Below are positions 7,190 to 12,646 of a DNA stretch of 12,646 nucleotides, piece after piece; the first letter of the stretch is position 1, and every line of letters starts with the position of its first letter. Origin of the DNA: Bacteroidales bacterium UBA5266 (GTDB taxonomy: Bacteria > Bacteroidota > Bacteroidia > Bacteroidales > WCHB1-69). The notes beneath the pieces were generated by a model. It was given only the letters and a program-made list of their open reading frames with translations, was not told where the DNA came from and searched no databases. The position numbers and the translations under genes were made by a program. The DNA lies in NCBI GenBank assembly GCA_002411545.1, contig DHTG01000034.1, positions 1 through 12,646 of the forward strand. Direction: 5' to 3'.

Positions 7190-8314
7190 ATGCTTGTTTG
7201 TAAACATAGATTTATATCTATCTGTCTGCTTTTTTCTTTATTCTTTGCTGTAGCTCCTACCTACAGTCAATCAGAAACATTTAAGGCAAGCAATCATTAC
7301 TTCGACAGTCTGAATACAATCTATAAAATGCAACAATTGCATGAATTATTTCTCCATTTAGACAAAGAAAAACATTTCAACGGGAGTTTGCTGATAGCGC
7401 GCGGCGATACGATATTATATGAAAACGTATGTGGATATATCTACTATCCGGATACAGAATCTTTAAACCTTCACACATCCTTCGAAATAGCCTCTATCAC
7501 AAAAACCTTTACTGCCGTAGCCATCCTCCTTTTGTACGAAGAGGGAAAGCTCGACATCAACCGAAAAGTCAGCGAATATTTGCCGAATTTTCCCTATAAA
7601 GATATTAGCATTCACGATTTACTGTGTCACCGTTCCGGCCTACCCGCTTACTTTAGCTTTGCCAAAAAGTATCATGACGACAAAATGTTTCCCCTGACGA
7701 ACGACAGCCTGCTGGCCATGATGCAGCATTATACCCCTCGACGCAATTCATCTCCCGGTCAATTATTTGAGTACAGCAATACCGGTTATGCGGTTTTGGC
7801 AAGTATCATAGAAAAGGTATCAGAAGTTTCTTACATCCAATTCATCCAAACCAAGCTATTAATTCCTTTGGATTTACACGAAACCTACGTGTATCGATTC
7901 GGTGAACCGGAAAACATTATTCTGGGGCATAAAAGCAATAAACGATTGTATACGCGTAATTTTTTATCCGGTGTTGTCGGCGATAAAGGTATACAGAGTT
8001 CCGCCTCCGATTTATACAAATGGACGCTCTCGTTATTTTCCGAAAAAATCATCAGTCGTAAGAGCCTTGACTTATTATCGACTCCTAAAAATCCCGAACT
8101 TTCAAGATGTAATAACTACGGTTACGGATTTCGCATCAGTTGCGATGAACAAGGAAATTCCTTGTTCTTTCACGGCGGATTATGGAACGGCAACCACAGT
8201 CTGCTTGTTTATCGTCCATTTGACCAGACTATTATTGTTGTTTTAAGCAATATTTATAATAAAAGTTTTTTTGGTATAAGCGGAACTATTTTATCCATAT
8301 TGGATGAATGGTAA
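7190..8314 (+). CDS. Exported serine hydrolase, beta-lactamase class C / DD-peptidase-like fold
   Basis: A 374-residue protein of the beta-lactamase family (Pfam Beta-lactamase, AmpC/EstB/DD-peptidase-like). From the ATG at 7190 the N-terminus is a signal peptide: a basic start, a hydrophobic core at about 9-23 and TYSQSE. Active-site motifs are S102-I-T-K105, Y195-S-N197 and, in place of the KTG box, H328-G-G330, the form common in class C-related esterases and peptidases. LLCHRSGLP (144-152) is the usual family segment. The in-frame TTG at 7151 would add 13 residues but overlaps the promoter box. Substrate cannot be told from sequence: peptidoglycan peptides, a D-amino peptide or an ester are all possible, and the HGG motif argues against calling it a true AmpC beta-lactamase. 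It follows dacB, another penicillin-recognising serine enzyme. Confidence 0.87.
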   Translation: MLVCKHRFISICLLFSLFFAVAPTYSQSETFKASNHYFDSLNTIYKMQQLHELFLHLDKEKHFNGSLLIARGDTILYENVCGYIYYPDTESLNLHTSFEIASITKTFTAVAILLLYEEGKLDINRKVSEYLPNFPYKDISIHDLLCHRSGLPAYFSFAKKYHDDKMFPLTNDSLLAMMQHYTPRRNSSPGQLFEYSNTGYAVLASIIEKVSEVSYIQFIQTKLLIPLDLHETYVYRFGEPENIILGHKSNKRLYTRNFLSGVVGDKGIQSSASDLYKWTLSLFSEKIISRKSLDLLSTPKNPELSRCNNYGYGFRISCDEQGNSLFFHGGLWNGNHSLLVYRPFDQTIIVVLSNIYNKSFFGISGTILSILDEW

Positions 8315-8335
8315 GCCTATGAATACTATAATATG

Positions 8336-8343
8336 TATTTTTG
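8336..8343 (+). promoter_or_regulatory. Promoter -7 box before the LeuT-like transporter
   Basis: TATTTTTG matches TAnnTTTG and is followed by GCAT, the same 12-base core as the box at 7146. It sits 20 bases before the transporter ATG at 8364, so the leader would be about 15 bases. No TTTG is seen at the -33 distance, so the call depends on the -7 box. Confidence 0.55.
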
Positions 8344-8363
8344 CATTTTAAATTTAAAAAAGA

Positions 8364-10205
8364 ATGAAGATGAATCAACCTAAGGAAACATGGGGATCAC
8401 GATTGGGATTGGTGTTGGCTATGGCCGGCAATGCCGTCGGCTTAGGAAATTTCCTTCGTTTTCCTATTCAAGCCGTGCAAAACGGCGGAGGAGCCTTTAT
8501 CCTCCCTTATTTACTGTCGTTTATCTTATTAGGCATCCCACTCTTATTTGTGGAATGGTCGACGGGACGTTTTGGAGGGGTTGCCGGGTTCAATTCACCG
8601 CCTTATATTTTACAATCGATCGATAAACGGAAAATATGGAAATATATAGGCGCGGTGGGTATTTTTTCCAACATTGCCATTGCTGCCTATTATTGTTATA
8701 TCGAAAGCTGGACCATGTCCTATGTGTATCATTCTTTCATCGGCACTTTTAAAGGATTGTCCGAAACACAGGTTTCCCAATTCTTTGACAATTACCTCGA
8801 CGTTCGCTACTCCACCACCGGTATCCCCTTCGAAGCCATTGTATTCTATATCTTTTGTTTAGGACTTAATGTATGGATTCTCAGCCGAGGATTACAAAAA
8901 GGCATTGAAAAAGTAGCCAAAATATGCATGCCCTTGCTGATTTTGTTTGGGATCTTTTTAATGATAAAAGCCTTTACCCTCAAAGCCGGACAAGACGGAG
9001 CTGTCTATGATGGATTGGTAGGATTCAATTTCTTATGGACCCCGCAATTCGACTCCTTAGCCAACCCCAAAGTATGGCTGGCAGCTGCCGGACAAATCTT
9101 TTTCACCCTCTCCTTAGGCATGGGCTGCATCCAATGTTACGCTTCCTATTTGAAAAAGAACGACGATTTAGTGGTCAATTCGTTGACAACGGGATTCACC
9201 AACGAATTTTGTGAAATTGTAATCGGAAGCTCCATCATCATCCCCATTTCCATCGGATATTTCGGCATTGACAAAGTCATAGAGTTGGCCAGCTTCGGAG
9301 GCTTTGGCTTAGGATTTCGTTCTTTACCTTTTCTTTTCAGCCAATGGGGCGATGTAATGGGTCTTTTGGCTGGAGTTGCTTTTTTCGGTTTGTTGTTCTT
9401 TTCGGGAATAACTTCTTCTTTAGCCATGGGCTCGCCCATTGTCGCTTTTTTGAAAGACGGCTTCAACTGGGGACGAAAAAAATCATCCCTGGCCTTCGGT
9501 TTTATTATTTTACTCTTTGGATTGCCCACCGTTCTTTTCTTCTCCAAAGGAGTCTTCGACCAATACGATTATTGGGCCGGCACCGTTTCCCTGGTGGTAT
9601 TTGCCATGTTAGAAATTATCTTATTCTCGTGGGTATTAGGCGTCGATAAAGGATGGAAACTGATACATCAGGGCGCCGATATGCAGTTGCCGCGCTTTTT
9701 TAAATTCGTGTTAAAATACATCACCCCTACACTATTAATCCTTATCTTTTTATCTTCGCTGCTAAAGCCTAAAAACGACGACTGGTCACAAGTGAGTTTC
9801 AAAGGATGGGAATTGGATAATGCCAGTATTATCGGCGAATTGCTTCATCAGGGCATAGGGCCCAATCATACCTGGTTCAGCGATGCTTTTTTTGCCGAAA
9901 ACGACGGCAAGGTCGATTCTATTTACACCTCTAACAACCGCAATTACCTACGCGTAACCGGAAAAGCAAGTAAATCCTATGAATATCAATCATCACACAA
10001 CATTACGGTAGCGTTGGGCGATGACATCAAAACCGGCGATACGCTGTTCAAAGGAAACATCATCAATGATGTTTTCTATATCGACGTATCACGCTTATCC
10101 CTGGTTTTCCTTTTACTCTTTTTTGCTGTCATGATTAAAATCGGATACTCAAATATAAAAAAGAACAATGTCAACGTTTTTACCACAGACGATAAACAAT
10201 TTTAA
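8364..10205 (+). CDS. LeuT-like neurotransmitter:sodium symporter with an extended loop before the last helix
   Basis: A 613-residue inner-membrane Na+-coupled amino-acid transporter (NSS/SNF family). The N-terminal region is strikingly like Aquifex LeuT: RLGLVLAMAGNAVGLGNF (13-30), RFP, NGGGAF, YYCYIESWT (109-117), GQIFFTLSLG (243-252), TNE (279-281), GITSS (348-352), DYWAGT (402-407) and KYITP (451-455). By alignment with LeuT from memory, sodium ligands correspond to A24, N29, T248 and N280 (Na1) and G22, V25, S347, T350 and S351 (Na2). E284 aligns with LeuT E290, so transport is predicted to be chloride-independent. Between helix 11 (about 449-468) and helix 12 (about 578-597) lies a soluble segment of roughly 109 residues, where LeuT has a short loop; it should face the periplasm. 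ATG at 8364 is used; a second ATG two codons later is possible. Substrate is unproven, probably a neutral amino acid. Confidence 0.92.
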   Translation: MKMNQPKETWGSRLGLVLAMAGNAVGLGNFLRFPIQAVQNGGGAFILPYLLSFILLGIPLLFVEWSTGRFGGVAGFNSPPYILQSIDKRKIWKYIGAVGIFSNIAIAAYYCYIESWTMSYVYHSFIGTFKGLSETQVSQFFDNYLDVRYSTTGIPFEAIVFYIFCLGLNVWILSRGLQKGIEKVAKICMPLLILFGIFLMIKAFTLKAGQDGAVYDGLVGFNFLWTPQFDSLANPKVWLAAAGQIFFTLSLGMGCIQCYASYLKKNDDLVVNSLTTGFTNEFCEIVIGSSIIIPISIGYFGIDKVIELASFGGFGLGFRSLPFLFSQWGDVMGLLAGVAFFGLLFFSGITSSLAMGSPIVAFLKDGFNWGRKKSSLAFGFIILLFGLPTVLFFSKGVFDQYDYWAGTVSLVVFAMLEIILFSWVLGVDKGWKLIHQGADMQLPRFFKFVLKYITPTLLILIFLSSLLKPKNDDWSQVSFKGWELDNASIIGELLHQGIGPNHTWFSDAFFAENDGKVDSIYTSNNRNYLRVTGKASKSYEYQSSHNITVALGDDIKTGDTLFKGNIINDVFYIDVSRLSLVFLLLFFAVMIKIGYSNIKKNNVNVFTTDDKQF

Positions 10206-10213
10206 TACCTTTG
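10206..10213 (+). promoter_or_regulatory. Promoter -7 box before the micro-ORF / peptidase / rsmI group
   Basis: TACCTTTG begins directly after the transporter stop codon and matches TAnnTTTG. It lies 26 bases before the micro-ORF ATG at 10239. No TTTG occurs at -33 spacing; only a T-run at 10177-10181 is near. It may supplement read-through from the transporter gene. Confidence 0.45.
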
Positions 10214-10238
10214 TAGAAATTTTTTAATAAAAAATTCG

Positions 10239-10346
10239 ATGAATACATCTGCTTTACTTATAATGCTTTCCGCTCAATTATCCGTGACGGCTATCACGGT
10301 TTATTTTTTCTATAGAATGCTAAAACCCAAAAAAAAGAATGCATGA
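10239..10346 (+). CDS. 35-residue MetS-like NSS transporter small subunit (candidate)
   Basis: A micro-ORF starting at ATG 10239 and ending in TGA. It encodes 35 residues: MNTSALLIMLSAQL, then a hydrophobic helix through TVYFFY, then RML and a lysine-rich end (KPKKKN). The length, single membrane helix, N-terminal M-x-TSA followed by hydrophobics, and position right after an NSS transporter match the MetS-type small subunits described for the Corynebacterium methionine/alanine importer MetPS. The positive tail suggests the C-terminus stays in the cytoplasm. Its stop overlaps the ATG of the M28 peptidase as ATGA, which is evidence that it is translated. A purely leader-peptide role for coupling translation is the main alternative. 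Confidence 0.72.
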   Translation: MNTSALLIMLSAQLSVTAITVYFFYRMLKPKKKNA

Positions 10347-11644
10347 AAAAAATATATACTTGTCTCTTCTTCGTAGATTTGCTTATTACTACCCTGACAG
10401 CACAGGACAGTATCTATTACAGACAATGCATCAGCGATTTATCCTCGCGCGATTTTCATGGTCGCGGCTATGCCTACAAAGGGGATAGTATAGCCGCCGA
10501 TTACATTGCACAGGTATTTAAAACCTATCCATTAGAAAAATGGACACCCGACTATTATCAGCATTTCACCATAGGGATGAATGTATTTGACGGCGAGGTA
10601 GAAGTAGATTTCGGACAAGAATTTGAACAGCCACGCCTGTTCGAAGACCTGCAAATAATGGCCTACTCCTGTGCCATGCAAGGTCAATATAAAGTAAAAC
10701 CACTGTCTCCCGACAATGTCATTGCCGCAAGCAAGAAAAAATCCAACAAATACAAAAAACTATTTCTCCTCATCGACCTAAGTGAATTCGATGCCAAAGA
10801 TAGCATTCAACAAAAAAAACAAAAGCAGGTACTTGAAATAGTCCATGCAAACGGATTGAATGCCAAAGGGTATATCTTGGTAAGCGATAAATTGATGGGA
10901 TGGCCCTTATCTTTAGGTCGGGTCGACGCCAAACATGTATGCATCAATGTAAGCCGTTCTTATCTTACAAAAATACCCAAAAAGGTGCGCGTGAAGCTCG
11001 ACCGTCAACGCATAAACAATTACCAGACCCAAAACGTATGCGGATACATCAAAGGAAAAACATACCCCGATTCCTTTTTTGTGTTTACGGCTCACTATGA
11101 TCACCTGGGTCATTTTGGCAAAGACTATATCTTTTACGGTGCCAACGACAATGCCAGCGGGACAGCCTTTATCATGGATTTAGCCCGTTATTACAGCAAA
11201 GCCGAAAACCAACCCGATTATTCCATTGCTTTCCTTGCCCTAAGTTGCGAAGAAGTCGGCCTCTTAGGCTCTTTTCATTTTGTGGAAAACAGTTATATCC
11301 CTATCTCAACCATAAAAACACTGATTAATTTCGACATGGTCGGCACCGGCGAAGAGGGCATAACCCTCGTATGTGGCCATGCTTTCCCCTATGAATTTGA
11401 AAAATTTGCTCAACTCAACACACAACATCAATACTTAAATAAGGTGGTGCCCCGCCATGCCTCCAACAACAGCGACCATTATCCTTTTTATGAAAAAGGT
11501 GTCCAGGCTTTCTTTATTTACGCTATGGGAAAATCAGGCCGTTACCATCATGCTTCCGACACCCTCGAGCTTTTGTCTTTGGGCGGATACACCGGATTGT
11601 TTAAACTAATAACCGCATATATTAACCTATATAATCAACCCTAA
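10343..11644 (+). CDS. Exported M28-family zinc aminopeptidase-like peptidase
   Basis: A 433-residue secreted metallopeptidase. The signal peptide (1-20) ends at TLTA before QDS, and no lipobox cysteine is present. The M28 metal centre is complete: H251-x-D253 (HYDHLG), D269 in GANDNASG, E303-E304 (CEEVGL; catalytic base and ligand), D331 (NFDMVG) and H402 in YHHASDT. The region 30-60 (SSRDFHGRG, then IAADYIA) is the usual N-terminal segment of Bacteroidota M28 proteins. Residues about 115-225 interrupt the catalytic fold, possibly as a PA-like domain. It should act as a di-zinc aminopeptidase or related hydrolase outside the cytoplasm; the exact substrate is unknown, and a glutaminyl-cyclase-like activity is not excluded. 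The start overlaps the micro-ORF stop and its TAA shares one base with the rsmI ATG, so the three are likely translationally coupled. Confidence 0.9.
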   Translation: MKKIYTCLFFVDLLITTLTAQDSIYYRQCISDLSSRDFHGRGYAYKGDSIAADYIAQVFKTYPLEKWTPDYYQHFTIGMNVFDGEVEVDFGQEFEQPRLFEDLQIMAYSCAMQGQYKVKPLSPDNVIAASKKKSNKYKKLFLLIDLSEFDAKDSIQQKKQKQVLEIVHANGLNAKGYILVSDKLMGWPLSLGRVDAKHVCINVSRSYLTKIPKKVRVKLDRQRINNYQTQNVCGYIKGKTYPDSFFVFTAHYDHLGHFGKDYIFYGANDNASGTAFIMDLARYYSKAENQPDYSIAFLALSCEEVGLLGSFHFVENSYIPISTIKTLINFDMVGTGEEGITLVCGHAFPYEFEKFAQLNTQHQYLNKVVPRHASNNSDHYPFYEKGVQAFFIYAMGKSGRYHHASDTLELLSLGGYTGLFKLITAYINLYNQP

Positions 11645-12321
11645 TGGCAAAACTATATATAGTGCCCTCTCCCATCGGTAACCTGGAAGATATTACCTTA
11701 CGGGCTTTACACATACTTCAGGAAGCTTCGATTGTCTTAAGCGAAGATACCCGCGTAAGTAAAAAATTACTCTCACACTATCAAATCCAAAAACCCTGCA
11801 TCCCTTACCATCAATTCAACGAACATAAACAATTGCAACATTTCATAGAACTGATTCAACAACACCCATCGGTTGCCTTGCTTAGCGATGCAGGCACCCC
11901 CGGTATTTCCGACCCGGGTTACTTACTCATCAGAGCTTGTATCCAAGAAAATATCGACATCGAATGCCTGCCCGGAGCTACCGCCTTTGTTCCTGCTTTG
12001 GTTTTATCGGGATTTCCTTGCGACCGCTTTTATTTCTATGGCTTTCTTCCTCACAAAAAAGGACGACAGTCCATCCTCGCCCGATTGGCACAACTCAAGG
12101 AAACATTCATCCTCTATGAATCGCCTTATCGCTTACTCAAGACATTGGAAATGCTAATCGAACATTGCGGAAAAGAACGAAAGATTTCTATCTCGAGAGA
12201 AATAAGCAAACTCCACGAAGAAACCTTACGAGCTCCCCTCTCCGAAGCTCTTACTTATTTTCAACAACATACTATCAAAGGAGAATTTGTTCTTATTGTC
12301 GAAGGAAATAACATGGAATAA
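11644..12321 (+). CDS. rsmI: 16S rRNA (cytidine(1402)-2'-O)-methyltransferase RsmI
   Basis: A 225-residue cytoplasmic SAM-dependent methyltransferase of the tetrapyrrole-methylase fold that adds the 2'-O-methyl group to C1402 of 16S rRNA in the decoding centre. Diagnostic segments are VPSPIGNLEDITLRAL (7-22), SEDTR (33-37), LLSDAGTPGISDPG (79-92), LPGATA (109-114), FYGFLPHKKGRQ (131-142), LYESPYRL (157-164), REISKLHEE (185-193) and KGEFVLIVEG (212-221). It lacks the extra C-terminal region of the longer E. coli protein. The start overlaps the peptidase stop as TAATG, and the following gene starts after 2 bases, so it sits in the middle of a compact operon. Confidence 0.95.
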   Translation: MAKLYIVPSPIGNLEDITLRALHILQEASIVLSEDTRVSKKLLSHYQIQKPCIPYHQFNEHKQLQHFIELIQQHPSVALLSDAGTPGISDPGYLLIRACIQENIDIECLPGATAFVPALVLSGFPCDRFYFYGFLPHKKGRQSILARLAQLKETFILYESPYRLLKTLEMLIEHCGKERKISISREISKLHEETLRAPLSEALTYFQQHTIKGEFVLIVEGNNME

Positions 12322-12323
12322 AT

Positions 12324-12646
12324 ATGAAAAGAAAAAAAATACATTTTACCATTGAATATATTGTTTTAGCCTTAATGGTTTTTACCTTAGCCCTCGACCG
12401 CAGGCTCCTGCCTCCACTGTTGCTTTTGCTTTCGTTCAATTGGCTTGTGGAAGTATTCGGCGATGTGTTTCACAAACTATTTTTGAAAACACAAAAATCT
12501 ATGGTAGCATTCCCCTATAAATGGAATAACTTATCAAAGAATCGCTTAATCCTTGCTTTAGGTCTGTACAGCGGATTATTTTTACTCTATGCCATCGGAT
12601 TACTCTATAGCGAAAATATGAGCCACGGAAGATTCGATATTGTTTC
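12324..12646 (+). CDS. O-antigen ligase-like membrane protein, N-terminal part (cut by window edge)
   Basis: An open frame from ATG 12324 to the end of the window, 107 complete codons with no stop. The N-terminus is basic (MKRKKIHF). Hydrophobic stretches lie at about 12-24, 28-42 and 75-95. The segment LFLLYAIGLLYSENMSHG followed by RFDI resembles the region near the second or third helix of Bacteroidota O-antigen ligase/polymerase (Wzy/WaaL-type) proteins, which typically have LIGLLYTEN-like motifs with a FDLE-type continuation. The start is 2 bases after the rsmI stop. The catalytic periplasmic loop of the family is not in the window, so the call is based on the N-terminus only; another polytopic membrane protein is possible. 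Confidence 0.65.
   Translation, partial: MKRKKIHFTIEYIVLALMVFTLALDRRLLPPLLLLLSFNWLVEVFGDVFHKLFLKTQKSMVAFPYKWNNLSKNRLILALGLYSGLFLLYAIGLLYSENMSHGRFDIV

Noticed and set aside
7190..8314. Annotation as an AmpC beta-lactamase resistance gene
   Set aside because: The KTG motif is replaced by HGG, which is typical of class C-related esterases and peptidases, so resistance should not be assumed.
9146..9547. 133-residue lysine/proline-rich frame antisense to the transporter
   Set aside because: The low-complexity composition is what arises opposite codons for hydrophobic membrane helices; no start signal or family match.
1..12646. CRISPR array, insertion sequence, prophage, tRNA or rRNA
   Set aside because: No regularly spaced repeats, transposase or integrase motifs, terminal inverted repeats, cloverleaf or rRNA-like segment was seen on either strand.

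Overview
The window looks like a chromosomal segment from a member of the Bacteroidota, most likely Bacteroidales. The evidence is an AT-rich genome, promoters of the TTTG / TAnnTTTG type, no clear Shine-Dalgarno sequences before most genes, a type IX secretion sorting-like module, and the pairing of rbfA with an FtsX-like permease. I recognise no mobile element, CRISPR array, rRNA or tRNA. Most of it is ordinary housekeeping DNA.

Left part (1-4405): a secreted DUF1566/FISUMP-type protein on the + strand carries an internal sorting-domain-like module. It converges on a minus-strand group that reads sufD, then rbfA, then a LolC/E-like permease. sufD starts from a short intergenic region that also holds a well-formed promoter for thiL on the other strand.

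Middle (4504-8314): thiL (thiamine-monophosphate kinase) and dacB (PBP4-type DD-carboxypeptidase/endopeptidase) form a tight + strand pair. A class-C beta-lactamase-fold serine hydrolase with its own promoter-like box follows.

Right part (8336-12646): a transporter strikingly similar to LeuT, with an unusually long loop before its last helix. It is followed by a 35-codon membrane micro-ORF resembling the small subunit (MetS type) of neurotransmitter:sodium symporters. The micro-ORF overlaps the start of a secreted M28 metallopeptidase, which overlaps rsmI (16S rRNA methyltransferase), which is followed after 2 bases by the N-terminus of an O-antigen ligase-like membrane protein cut by the window edge.

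The most interesting part is the transporter / micro-subunit / exported peptidase cluster. It could couple release of amino acids from peptides outside the inner membrane to sodium-driven uptake, but that link is inference from order and overlap. Two starts were revised: thiL to the ATG at 4559, and the serine hydrolase to the ATG at 7190.
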